Positions 36,526-48,199 of a DNA stretch of 64,000 nucleotides are shown piece by piece. The stretch covers positions 434,001 through 498,000 of the forward strand of contig JARKIP010000188.1 of NCBI GenBank assembly GCA_029990175.1. Reading direction: 5' to 3'. Position 1 is the stretch's first letter. Each line of letters begins with the position of its first letter. A model generated the notes under the pieces. It was not told where the DNA came from. It saw only the letters and a program-made list of their open reading frames with translations, and ran no database searches. The position numbers were made by a program, and so were the translations under genes. The DNA is from Petunia secreta (Eukaryota; Streptophyta; Magnoliopsida; Solanales; Solanaceae).

Positions 36526-38366
36526 CTTGTATAAAAATCTATATAACAAAAAAGATACACATGAATCAACCTTCAAAATCAAGCAAAATCATAGTGCTAA
36601 ATATCTATTCACAAAAATAAAACAAAAAAAATACAAAAATTACTTAAATTATGAATTTAAACCCACATAAAAAAACACTTTAAATGCAACGCATAATTAA
36701 AAAACTCTACAAATCTTGCCTGCAGGCAAGATTTTCAAACCTAGATCAACAACACACGTGATTTAACTAAAAATAAACCAAGACTTGAAAGTCTGGTGCA
36801 ACGCCAACTTAACAAACCTCTACAAGTATTGACCATAGGGAATACTTTCAAGCCTAACTAAACCAAACACCACAGATTCAATAAACCATCACTTTAAGTG
36901 CTCATGCAATACAAACTCAAAAAATGTCTACAAGTATTGGCTATAGGCAAGACTTTTACGATTAATTAAACAAACACCATTACAAACAAAGAAACACACA
37001 AAATACACAGAAAAAATAGTCATACACGAAAATAAATCAACATATTACACCAATAAACACTTGAGAATTCAACATATTTTCTAATTTTAACCAGAAAAAA
37101 ACAAAACACAAACTATAAATAGCATCTTCCATACAAAAACAACAAATACACACTCAAATCAATATAAATAATAGATTTAATACAAGACACACTGTAAAAC
37201 CTAAATAAACTTCATAAAATCGAAAATAACAGAATCAAAAAAACTTACAAAAGCAAGTGTGCCTTGTAAACAATTAAAAATACAAAATTTTTTTGTACTA
37301 ACTTCACTTAAGTTTTCGTTCAAACAAGTAGTAATAGCCTAATAGGAGAGAAAAACTGTAATAATTTAATTTGATATGACAAGCACACTGGTAGAGGAGG
37401 AAAAGAGAGAGAAAACGTTTTTTTTTTTTTTGGAGAATGGAAAATAAAAAGTTGCTTGGAGTTTAAATATAATTAAATAAAAAAAACTATAAAAAGACCG
37501 TCATGTCGGTTTAATAATGGTGCCAAATATTTTTAAAAATCAAATGTCATAGGAAAAGCTATTATTAAATATAAACTGAAGTCTTGGCAATAGCCTATAC
37601 TTTACACTCAAACTAGTCACCACTTCATATTTTATTTAATACAAAGTATTGCCAATGAGCAAGACTTCCTACCGACTACCACGAGCTTTATAATTTATAA
37701 ATTAATAATAAGTCAAAAAATAATAATACAATAAATTAAAATAAGCTTCTAAATAACAGTTATTTATAAAATTTTCAAATACTACCTGTACAAATTATAA
37801 ATATTTTTAAACATCAAACGTGATTGGAAATTTAATAATATCAATAAATTGAACTCTTGGCAATAGCCAAAACTTTATAGTCATACAGATAACCAATTCA
37901 ATTTAACTTGATGCAAAGTCTTGGCAAAAGGGTAAGACTTCCTACCAAAACGTATAGATAGACTTTAATGTTATACATAATTAACTTGCCTTGAAGACTT
38001 GCCATAAGCAATACTATTGACAACTAAATTTCCCCAAAGTCTTGGCAAAACATTACAAACATAATCATCCACGAATTATTTATCAATTTTAAATTAATTA
38101 AATAATAGTAGACTTGAAATTAAATAACTAGAATTCAAGCCTTGCCCATTGTCAAGACTTTCCATCTAATCCCTTCACCCCAAAAGAACTAAAATGCCTT
38201 GAACATGCAATCGCAAACACTTCCACTCATCAAATTCATAACAACACAGATCTTTAAATAACAAAAATATCAAACATATAAGGGTACTAGTTTACATAAA
38301 CATAAAAACACAGTAAATAGGAAACTCAAGTCAGTAAAAACTGCTCAGCAGCTTTCTCTAACTCTT
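36526..38366. other. Intergenic stretch of block M with dispersed palindromes
   Basis: AT-rich, no gene. It carries palindrome-family copies at 36711-36734 (perfect 24-bp palindrome with core TTGCCTGCAGGCAA), 36823-36848, 36932-36955, 37579-37602, 37643-37666, 37852-37875 and 38137-38160, with half-sites near 36775, 37914, 37995 and 38033. A poly-T run lies at about 37419-37432. Confidence 0.75.
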
Positions 38367-40400
38367 TTACAGTATCAAAGTGTCATTTGGACTACTACAA
38401 GATAGGTCACACAGATCATCTTTCGATGGGGGTAACAAACGGAAATTTGAAAATTCATCGCCCACATCACATTTTTCCCTCTTCCTGCCACCTTCATCAG
38501 AACATATTCGCTGACTTATAAAATCATCCACTGCATCTAAATGTACATGATCATGATCAGAAGATTCGATATCCATTACCTGCAAAATTAAAAAAACAAC
38601 AATGACAGCACATGAAAAGAAAACAATGAAACAATAATAAAAAGACTATATACAAACATACTTCTTTGCCACTCAGTATTTTAACATCTTCTGGTTGGGA
38701 AAAGATATTAATCTCTCCACTTTGGAATTTAGCAAGAATCTGAGAAGCAGTTTCTACGACAACTTCACCACCTTCTATATGATAGCCTTGTATACCAACA
38801 ACAATGCCTGGTGTAGCCAATATTACTTGCATTCATTGCAGTGCGCTCAGAATCCCTTTTGTATACATCACCTTCAAAACATTTGGTAAACATAGCAACA
38901 TGCTCCAAGACCAAATCGATCTTAGAATCCAGACACTAAAGAAGAATAAACTGAACTCACAAATTAATATTCAACAAAAACAATCAGAAAATTGATACTA
39001 TGACAAAATAGAAAACATATAGTACCATTACAGGTGTCACCATAGTAGAAAAATCATCATCTAAATGTTTGTTTAACTTATCAATTACGCACTGCACAAG
39101 ATTTACACGGAATTAATAAAAGCTGATTGGAATTTAAAAAAAAATACAATCAACTCTTACTTACATCAATCACCAAATTCACTAAACCCAAAGGAAAAGT
39201 TCCACAATTAGCAGCACCAACTTCACATGGAAACTGCAACTGAAATGGCAAATGCTTCCTCTCTTCATCAGTAGCAACAAGTGGCTCCATCTTAAATGAA
39301 TCAAACACCTAATTCCACAACACATAAAAAAAATATTAGATACATATCAAAAATAAAAAAATAAAACAAACACAACGAGTAGGATATTATAGAAAATGCA
39401 TGGAAGTACTTCTCAACAAGAGTTGAGAACCGAGGATGCCTCAAATCACACCAAGAAAGCATCCGTGGAATAGCCCGAGGCTTAGCTTCTGCATATGCTC
39501 GAAATGCAGGGAACACTTCCAACGCCCATATATTGAACGCAAAGGGAAAACCGACTAAACAATACCCTTTCTGATTTTTCAGAGGCTCCAACTTAATTTG
39601 TTGAAGACAATTTCTAAGAGAACCAACCGACCACTTGAAACCCAAAGTACCCCAAGAGTAATTGTAACGAAGCTCATCATCTTCAATCACTTTCAACAAG
39701 TGACTACTCACCTCACAATCCTCAGACCGACCCAATAAAACCCTCTCAATAATATAAACTTCAGCAAGCTTAACGGCATCGCCATCATTGTCCAAAAAAG
39801 ACTGCAAACGACTACATGGATCAGTACTAAGAAACCTCTTCAGATCAGACAATTTGATTGTGTGATAGCTTGGGAAATAACTATTTAAAACACGGTTTGG
39901 CCGAGAAGATACAACACTAAAATCCCCCGAACAAACACCTAAACCCGTAATCAAGCTAAAGCCCTCCAAGTCAAATACACATTGATGCCCACACACACTA
40001 AATCTAATAACCATCTCATCAGCATAATAAGTCTGTGAAAATTGCATGACATTCCAAGAAAAATTCACATCACCCAACTCCATAAATTTGCCGAAAACTC
40101 CACCTTTCAACAACATCAACTGCCGCTCCGTCAAAAAGTCAACTAACCAAGCTGCTATACTTCACATCACCATCCCAAGAACCTTTGGCATCAAACCAAT
40201 GTTCAAACTTAAAATTTTGATGTCCTTCCTATGGGAACAAAAAACAAAATATGCATATTCAACAAACAATATTACAAAAATAATATGATCACAAAAAACC
40301 AAGGAAAGACAAGGAAACATACATTATGACGTGCAATCATGAACTCACGATTAATATGGAGAAATATTCTTATGCCATCACCATAATTCAAAGTCAACAT
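38367..40400 (-). CDS. M1: DUF1985-type multi-exon gene
   Basis: Exons on the minus strand with good splice signals: 40400-40323 (MLTLNYGDGIRIFLHINREF; donor GTATGT), 40228 to about 39430 (acceptor CCCATAG), 39308-39165 (donor GTAAGTAAG), 39091-39026 (acceptor TTGTGCAG), about 38938-38664 (donor GTATGT) and 38579-38367 (acceptor TTTTGCAG), ending in TAA. The large exon holds the DUF1985-type domain: GGVFGKFMELGDVNFSWNV, CVFDLEGFSLITGLGVC, YNYSWGTLGFKWSVGSLR, GYCLVGFPFAFNIWALEVF. A frameshift near 40145 and another near 38835 suggest decay. The last exon is acidic with no protease part. It is a paralogue of M2 (VFGKFME, VLLG, FAF.IW). Function unknown; such proteins are often carried by Mutator-like transposons. 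Confidence 0.65.
39301..40134 (-). other. DUF1985-type domain exon of M1, longest open stretch
   Basis: 277 codons without a stop. The domain-like part ends near 39420 at VEKYFHAF, where a donor (GAGAA|GTACTT) is plausible; the remaining hydrophobic codons to 39301 are probably intron. The open stretch starts with TTG and not ATG because the real exon begins upstream at 40228. Confidence 0.65.
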
Positions 40401-40440
40401 CCCAAAAAACAAAGACAAATGAAACACACTACAGAAAAAG

Positions 40441-40870
40441 TTCTACAACTACTGCAAATACCCAAAACCTTAAACTCTAGTGGGAGGGGCAAGTTGTAGA
40501 ACTAGTCTCTACAAGTATTGGCAATTGCCAATACTTTTACCTATACTGCAGTGACAAAATTGCAGAGAAAGTCTCTGCAACTCTTGGTAATAGCTAAGGC
40601 TTTATGTTCTGGTACAAGGGGGACCTTACACTGAAAAAATCTAAAAGTATTGGCAATTGCCAAGACTTTTACCTCTACTACAGTGAACAACTTGCAAACA
40701 AAGTCTCTGCAACTCTTGGCAATAGCCAAGACTCTAAGTGCTTCCGGAAGTGACAACTTACACGGAATATCTCTGCAAATATTGGCAATTGCCAGGACTT
40801 TAAAAGCTAATGCAATAACCAACTTGAAGAAAACTTCTATGCAACTCTTGGCTATGGACAAGACTTTAAG
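40441..40870. repeat. Palindrome array upstream of M1 (about 66-bp period, alternating types)
   Basis: Six copies at 40513-40536, 40579-40602, 40645-40668, 40711-40734, 40777-40800 and 40843-40866, a regular 66-bp step. Copies 1, 3 and 5 are of the TATTGGCAATTGCC type; copies 2, 4 and 6 are of the ACTCTTGG type, so the real unit is a 132-bp dimer. The copy at 40513 is a perfect 24-bp palindrome: AAGTATTGGCAA followed by its reverse complement. The array lies 110-470 bp upstream of the M1 start. Confidence 0.85.
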
Positions 40871-41577
40871 CTCTAAACAATGAGCAACAACAAAATCTAA
40901 CAGCTATAACCAATAAAACCTTCAAATAACCGTAATCAACAAAAACAAGCGAAGTTCAAACTTAGTTCAACGATCATCCATCCAAATGCAAAAAACTAAC
41001 AGATAAATATATAAACAATAAGTATAAAAATAAATTACAAGAAAAATTAAATACAGATAAATCATTAGCGAAATAAAAATTACATTTTAAAGAAAAAATA
41101 ATAGAACAAATATATGTTAAACATACGAAAAAGAGAGGGAAAAAAACCGTAAATCCCCAGCGCACAAAGAAGAAACAAGGAAAGAAACGAATAAAGAGAG
41201 AAAGGAATGCGTTCAATATGAATTAGGTTTAGTCAGGGGCAAAAGAGTCCTTTCCCAAACGGCTGGATGACGTGGAGGGTATTCACTTAAAATATTTGAA
41301 AGTGAGGGCAATTTGCTAAGACCAGGGCTTATCAAGGGCATGCAGCGAAATTTTTTAGTTTTTCTTGGAAATTGAATTAATGGGCTTCTTTGTAAATTAG
41401 AATTAACTTACTTGACTCCTTTGGCTGATTTGCAAAAATATGACACGGGAAGCAATGGTTTGCATTTTTGCCCGCGCTAATAGATGGTTTGTAAAAATGC
41501 CCCGCTAAGATTTAATGAAAAAAATCCAGGACCAAGACTTGCCTTTATATTTTTCAACTTTTCAACACTTGTCCCTT
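40871..41577. other. Left outer part of block M, up to element C
   Basis: No gene. The stretch 41220-41520 has repeated short words such as GGCAATTTGC, TTTGCAAAAAT and GCCCGCGCTAATAGATGG, the style of Mutator-like element ends. CTTAT..GGGCATGC..GAAATTTTTT at about 41323-41353 recurs at about 56538-56568 beyond element C. CCCTT at 41573-41577 is the left target copy of element C. Confidence 0.5.
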
Positions 41578-44500
41578 TGTTGAACCCCAAAATTTACCCT
41601 TTCTTTAAGAAAAGATAGGTTTCGAGTATATTTCAACAAAATGGGACTCCAAAGGGCTTTCTTTGGAGTCGCCACCTAATTTAGGAGAATTAGGAACCAA
41701 TTAATTAAATAGTGCGTGCAAAGCACTCCGTTTTAAGGAAAATGGTCTTTTCAGAGATTCTAAGTAAGAGGTTCAATTATTTTCGAAAGAAGGTTTCAAT
41801 TTGAAAGCACTTTCGAAAATCCACAAAATGTGGTTAATCCTTCGGTTTTCACAAAATAGCTAAATAATACGGTTTTAAAAAAAGGTATTTAACTTTCAGT
41901 TTAGAGCGACACTAATTGAATTTAAAATCAAGTATATATAAAAAGGTAGGAAAAATAAATGACTTTAATAAGAACAATAATTGACTTGCAGACTTGTATT
42001 AAAGTTGTATTTTTTTTAAAAAAAGGTAATTTTAAAATTATTACGAATTGGCTTGCACGCATTATTTAACTAAAAGATTCAAAATTCGTAAATAAGATGA
42101 AGATTCTAAAGAAATAAACTATTCACGAAATAACTCAATAACTGACTAATCATTCATTCATAAACAATCAAATAAATTATTCTATAACAATTAATTATCT
42201 ACGGGGAATTCCTAAAGACATGCAATTTCTAAGGGATAGAGGGGAGAGAGAAGGTTTTGAAGAAGAACCCGGGAATTTGGAAAACTCGCAGGAGCCTTGA
42301 ATTTATTTAATTTTTATACATTTATGCCCATGAGCCTAAAACATCATACGACTCAACAAAGCATTTTTAAATTTCTATAGTCTTCACTTCTTGAATCTTG
42401 AGTGCGAACTTGACCCCAAGAGACTCTAAGCCAATGCACTTTCCCATTTGTGAGTTTATCCAACTCAAACTCGTCCCAAGGAGTTCATGCAAGGAAAATA
42501 GAAGAGAGAAGGAAAAAACAATTAGTATCCATATAATAATTTCATAAAGTAAGTAAAGGAAATGACATATAAGCAAATTTATGCTATTCAATTTCTTATT
42601 CTACTGAACAGACTACATCTTTTCATTTTCAGTTAGAAATTTTCAAAATGACCATAGTAGAAATAGCATTTATATCTCGACCATGACACTAACTGAATGA
42701 GCCAAGCAATGCTTGAACTAGGAACTTGGACTTAAGCTAATAGCTCAATCTGAAAACAATAAGCTAACATCTTTGTCTCAGAGGTTTCATGCACATAAAC
42801 CAAGGTATTAGCTGTTGATTATGAGAAGCCTAACTGCTTCCCTTTTGGCCAATAAGCAGATGAACCAGTCTCAATTTTTAGCACCTTAAATAGCAAGATT
42901 CAGGCAGCCTTATACATCTTTTCACTATGGCTGACTTTGAGAAGTTATAGCCGAAAAACAGGTTGCAGATTACAGACCAGAAGCACTTAAGCAGAACAGG
43001 CTACAACTGGGAAAATTAACTAAGGAAACAAGGGAAAACCAGAAGAGATTTAAGAGCTAACTCGATCCAAGAAAAGAAAATAGGAAGACAAAATTGAACC
43101 AGGGAGAACACTTAGGACCAACAACACACACACAATTGACATCATACCTGCTTGCTACTACTCTATTACCATCCTTCAGACCTGCAACCTCTAGCAAATT
43201 ACAAACACACAGACAAATCTCAGACCAAGCATCAGGACTCCTCCATAAATCACTTGCACAACATTGGACCAAACAAACACTCATCTGCTACTACATCATC
43301 CTATTTTCAACTAAAACAGCTCCTAGATCAAAATGCAAAACCACCAGAGCCTACTTAACTTAAATGCAGCATTTAAACAACTTCATACACATCACAAACA
43401 TTCAGCCCTCCAGAACTCAACAGACAGCTCACAGACCTCTAACACCCTAACATATCTCCAGAAACTAAATTGATCTTGCCTAGATCCCTTTCTAAGCAAC
43501 CAGACCACCAAGCGACTTAAAACATCCCCCAAACTTCCTCGATTCAACTTCTAAATGGCCCCTGGACTGACTACAGCCACCTAGACCTCCCTTACTCCAC
43601 CTGCATACAACCTGGCCCTCCTATTACCTCTGCACATCAGCTACAACCAGACTAAACAAAGCAGCCTTCACACCTGAACACAGCAGCACACACAGGCTCT
43701 CATCCAGGCACAAATACACCCCAGACTACTCTCACCCTTTACAAACTCACAAGAACATCCAGACAACACCTAAAGCTACCTAACTGCAACCAAAAACAAA
43801 CTGGGCCAACTGAGGACCAACTACAAAAACCTCCCAGACCAACCTACACCTCCAACCTGCTCTACAAACTGAAAACTAACTCCCTGGACTAACTTAGACA
43901 ACTAGGGATCCTTCTCTGACTCCCTGGCTAACTCCACCAATCAAACACCACTCACAGCCCTGAGCTCACTACCAACTCTGGACACCCACTCTCCCAAGCC
44001 ACAACAGACCTCCCTGAAACATTCCTGACTCCTACTATCAGAATCTAGACCAACCTGCTGCAACAACTACACCATCTGAACTAAAACCAAGCCCCTTTCA
44101 CACCTGAGCTTTCTCACACACACATCCTGAACCTCTTTAATGAACTCTCTGCTCACATAGCCAAACAAAAAGGGAACTAAGACATTGCCCTGCACACACA
44201 GCTCACACATACAGGCCCTTATAATCAGAACCAATAAACACTCCTACACCTCAGAAAACATCCCAAATAACCCCTACGCACCCTCACTGCCTGGAAACCT
44301 AAATGAAAAACAAGCTGAAGGAAACTGCAGCCTAAACTCCACCTTATACCTTCACAAAACAGCATTGAACTAGGAACACCTCTTGAAGCGCGGCGAACAG
44401 GGGCGAGGATCTGAGGAAATGCGACTCGGACGCGACTCGAATGAGGTCGACGACTCAAAACAATGAAGCGACGACACAAAAATAAGCGACAACACCAACC

Positions 44501-45080
44501 AAAAAATTAACCAAAACAGGCTCTGTGCCTTTTATAAACTTCCAGACCAAGCGAAATTTTATGTATTTATGCTGTATATTCTGCTCTTTTCTCTCCTCAC
44601 ACCCTATTCATGGCTGCCAATAATCCTCCTTTTTCCCTCACCTCTTCTTCTATTTATAGCAATCCAATTTAGGGTTCTAGGGAGTGGGCGAAAAATACCC
44701 AAAATGGCCTCTAACGGATCTAATCGGATAAGGTTTTGGCTTGGTACGATCATGAGCTGGACATGGGGACCAGGGAGCTTTGATTTTTGGCAGATTCAAG
44801 TTTGAAATTTTGGGAGAATCGGGTCTAGAAATGGGTTATCGGGTTTTTGGGAAATTTTGAAATCGGGTCGGGGAACTGAATTAAGGGTTTTAGTTAAATG
44901 GGGGGTCTTGCGCGGGTAGGCTAAAAATTAGGATATGTTTTGCAATTTTGGCCTTTTTATGTAAAATTATCAATTTTGACTACTTAAAATTGTAAAATTG
45001 CCCTTTCTGACACATCTTTTAATTAAATGCACTTTACATTTGATATTAACTTAAAATCGGAACAAAATTGGGTGTCAACA
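41578..45080 (-). repeat. 3' LTR of element C
   Basis: In plus-strand reading it opens TGTTGAACCCCAAAATT and closes GGGTGTCAACA. A likely TATA box sits only about 425 bp from the element-side start (45080), leaving about 3 kb for R and U5. The plus strand is strikingly A/C-rich and G-poor from about 43080 to 44500. ORFs such as 43094-43363 recur identically placed in the other LTR and have no coding support. Confidence 0.93.
44651..44658 (-). promoter_or_regulatory. Likely TATA box, 3' LTR of element C
   Basis: TATAAATA on the minus strand in context GCTATAAATAGAAGAAG; the same site is at 55751-55758 in the 5' LTR. Confidence 0.65.
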
Positions 45081-45094
45081 GCTGCCCCTCTTTA
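45081..45094 (-). other. Polypurine tract of element C
   Basis: On the minus strand TAAAGAGGGGCAGC, directly followed by LTR start TGTTGACACCC. Confidence 0.85.
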
Positions 45095-45233
45095 CCCGGA
45101 AAAGGATGAAAGAGTTGTTAGGGTAAAGAAGTTGACGGGAAACCAACTTTGTCCCCATAAAACCGAGACTTTTGATTCCAAGGACCAAAAGGCGAGGCTT
45201 ATGGATATGGCCGAACTTCGGTTTCCGAGTTGC

Positions 45234-45273
45234 CTACATATCTCGGGCTGAAATAAAATCAGGCCATATGTAG
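45234..45273 (-). other. Hairpin copy 1 in the 3' UTR of element C
   Basis: Outer stem CTACATAT (45234-45241) pairs perfectly with ATATGTAG (45266-45273). The inner part is weak here. It lies about 140 bp from the polypurine tract, as in element F. Confidence 0.7.
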
Positions 45274-45645
45274 TTCGACGACGCACGATTGATAGAAAAG
45301 ACGCATGAATAGAAAAGAATTCAAACTGACACCTAATCTGAAATGAAAGATTAGGTGAAACTTGCTTGTTCGAGTGCGATTCTTCAGATCCTCGTTGACG
45401 AGTCTAGCTCATATCAATAATTGCCCCAGTTCACTGCTAAGGAAAAATTCCACGTTATGCTCCAAATGCTGCTGCGGTTTTGCCAAAATTCTGTAAAGAC
45501 TTAACAAACGGTAAGCGAGCAACTGCTAATAAATTGTAAACATCGGAATAAATAAAATGATAGCATAAAATTGTAAATGTGGATTGTGATATCATCAAAA
45601 TATTTTTCTTTCGACAAACTGACGAGGCGCTCCGCCCGGGGAACC

Positions 45646-46675
45646 TCTAGGCTGATCATTATTGGTAGGATCAATAACAAAAGAGCCTTCAATTGCTTAT
45701 GATAGGCTTCAGAACAAGGCCTCCAATTGCTTATGGTAGGCTTCAATGCTAATGAAGTTTTCACTTGCTCACGATTGACTTGATGATAAGACCCCCCGAT
45801 TACTTACGGTAGGATCAATGATAAAAGAGCCTTCAATTGCTTATGATAGGCTTCAAAATAAGGCCTCCAATTGCTTATGGTAGGCTTCAATGCTAACGAA
45901 GTCTTCGCTTGCTCACAATAGACTTGATAATAAGATCCCCCGATTGCTTACGGTAGGATCAATAATAAAAGAGCCTTCAATTGCTTATGATAGGCTTCAA
46001 CATAAGGCCTCCAATTGCTTATGGTAGGCTTCAACGCTAATGAAGTCTTCGCTTGCTCACGATAGACTTGATAATAAGATCCCCTGATTGCTTACGGTAG
46101 GATCAATAATAAAAGAGCCTTCAATTGCTTATGATAGGCTTCAAAATAAGGCCTCCAATTGCTTATGGTAGGCTTCAACGCTAATGAAGTCTTCGCTTGC
46201 TCACGATAGACTTGATAATAAGATCCCCCGATTGCTTACGGTAGGATCAATAATAAAAGAGCCTTCAATTGCTTATGATAGGCTTCAACATAAGGCCTCC
46301 AATTGCTTATGGTAGGCTTCAACGCTAATGAAGTCTTCGCTTGCTCACGATAGACTTGATAATAAGATCCCCTGATTGCTTACGGTAGGATCAATAATAA
46401 AAGAGCCTTCAATTGCTTATGATAGGCTTCAAAATAAAGCCTCCAATTGCTTATGGTAGGCTTCAATGCTAATGAAGTCTTCGCTTGCTCACGATAGACT
46501 TGATAATAAGATCCCCCGATTGCTTACGGTAGGATCAATAATAAAAGATCCTTCAATTGCTTATGATAGGCTTCAAAATAAGGCTTCCAATTGCTTATGG
46601 TAGGCTTCAATGCTAATGAAGTCTTCGCTTGCTCACGATAGACTTTATGATGAGACCCCCCGATTGCTTACGGTA
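45646..46675 (-). repeat. 144-bp tandem repeats in the 3' UTR of element C
   Basis: About seven units with an exact 144-bp step: the GATCCCCCGATTG-type word starts at 45790, 45934, 46078, 46222, 46366, 46510 and 46654. Each unit contains four diverged subunits of 34-38 bp built on ATTGCTTAYGRTAGG, so it is a higher-order repeat of an older 36-bp repeat. Neighbouring units differ little, pointing to recent expansion. Confidence 0.93.
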
Positions 46676-46679
46676 GGCA

Positions 46680-47840
46680 TGACGTGATTTTGTAAGTGCA
46701 AGCTACAATATCTCTGATAAATTATCTTCCCATCCACTGGCGAAGCAATAAGAAAATGCGAAGGCATAGTGCAAAGCATTTTCAACAATCTTGACAAATC
46801 AACTGGCAAGCCGGTCGGGCATGAAGCAAGGAGGGTCTTGGAGTTGATTGCCTACAAATCAGCTGGTGATCCGATCCGGCACAAAGCAATGAGGGTCTCA
46901 GGGCTGACTTGTTAACTTGGTGGTCAACAGCAATGCAAGAGCCATTTGGCGAATCAATAGGCGAGATAGTCCAACAAAGGGAATCCTCGTAGCCGACGGT
47001 CAACCTGAAACAAAGCGATGCCCTATCTGGATTAGTTTTGAAAACACAAAATAAGCCTCGGCTTTGTCGCCTATTAGAAATGAAAGTCATAGGGGTAGAA
47101 ATGCCGCCTGTTCGGCAATAACTCATGACAAAGCATAATGCTTTAAGTCATGAAAAGGCAATGCGACGCAATCTGCAAGGCAACTTTGGATGCGCGTTCA
47201 ATAAATTATTCATCCATAGTGCAAATGATCCTCTCATTGGAAGCTTTCATGTTCCTGCTCTCAAAGAAATTTGTTAGTTTTGGGGGGGGGGGGGGGGGCG
47301 TTTGATTTGTGCTAATTCATCTTGAACTTGATGCCGCTGCTCCCTCGTTCTTCTTTGGACTTGGGCTTGCAAATTATACTCAGAGACTTGACTTATGAAC
47401 TCAATATTGTATAATATTTTAAGATAGAGGCAAAGTAAAGTAATTGATGAAATATTAAACAAATAATCATTGATATGCAACCGAAAGTTATAAAAAATTT
47501 CTGCTTTAACTCAAACTCATGACGTATTTTGAAACAAACTGAACGTCCTTTGGCTTTGCGACTTGTGCTAATCTTGAATGCTTTAAAACTCTGCCACTTC
47601 ATCCTTTGATAAGTAATACCAATTTTGCAAAAATCTACCCCAGTTATAATCTTTATGCCTTCGAACTCTTTTTTGCAAAATTTGCCCCAGTTTCTATCTT
47701 CCATGTCTTCAATTCATCTTGCAAAATTTGCCCCAGTTGCAATCTTTCAAATCTTCAAATTATCTTTGCAAAATTGCCCCAGTTACTATCTTTAGAGGAG
47801 ACTGAAAATTTTAATATTATAGAGTCGAGCCCGTTAAGAG
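46680..47840 (-). other. 3' UTR of element C between tandem repeats and hairpin copy 2
   Basis: No gene. It contains an uninterrupted poly-G run of about 18 (47281-47298) and a cluster of TTGCCCCAGTT words (47682, 47728, 47774) spaced 46 bp apart, each inside a decayed repeat of about 46 bp. Confidence 0.6.
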
Positions 47841-47843
47841 CGC

Positions 47844-47879
47844 CTACGTATCCCTCCATGGGAATCAGACTGTGCGTAG
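47844..47879 (-). other. Hairpin copy 2 in the 3' UTR of element C
   Basis: Outer stem CTACG (47844-47848) with CGTAG (47875-47879), extendable through G-T pairs; inner stem TCCC (47851-47854) with GGGA (47860-47863). Confidence 0.7.
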
Positions 47880-48048
47880 TTCTGCTTACATAAAGATTTT
47901 CGGAGAAAATATGGCAATCTAAATATGAAACCGTATCCGAATTGGAAAACCTACACATCTGCCCAGATGCATAGTTCAGAATTACATCATAAAAGATAAA
48001 CAAGCCTAAAGGTATTACAATGTTTTGACCGAATCCGACGGGGATTGC

Positions 48049-48090
48049 CTACTTATCCTGTTGCCATTCCAGGAATCAGGTCAAAAGTAG
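48049..48090 (-). other. Hairpin copy 3 in the 3' UTR of element C
   Basis: Outer stem CTACTT (48049-48054) with AAGTAG (48085-48090); inner stem TCCTG (48056-48060) with CAGGA (48070-48074). Confidence 0.7.
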
Positions 48091-48158
48091 TTCAAAAATA
48101 CATAAAAGAGGAAATAAGGGATTCCTGTGCTAGTGCAACCGAACTCTATATGAGTTGC

Positions 48159-48194
48159 CTACGTATCCCGCCTCGGAAATCAGGTTACGCGTAG
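48159..48194 (-). other. Hairpin copy 4 in the 3' UTR of element C
   Basis: Outer stem CTACG (48159-48163) with CGTAG (48190-48194); inner stem CCG (48168-48170) with CGG (48174-48176). Confidence 0.65.
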
Positions 48195-48199
48195 TTCGC

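Noticed and set aside
43094..43363. ORFs of 68-93 codons repeated in both LTRs of element C
   Set aside because: They are present twice because the LTRs are duplicated, lie antisense in a G-poor stretch short of stops, and show no domain.
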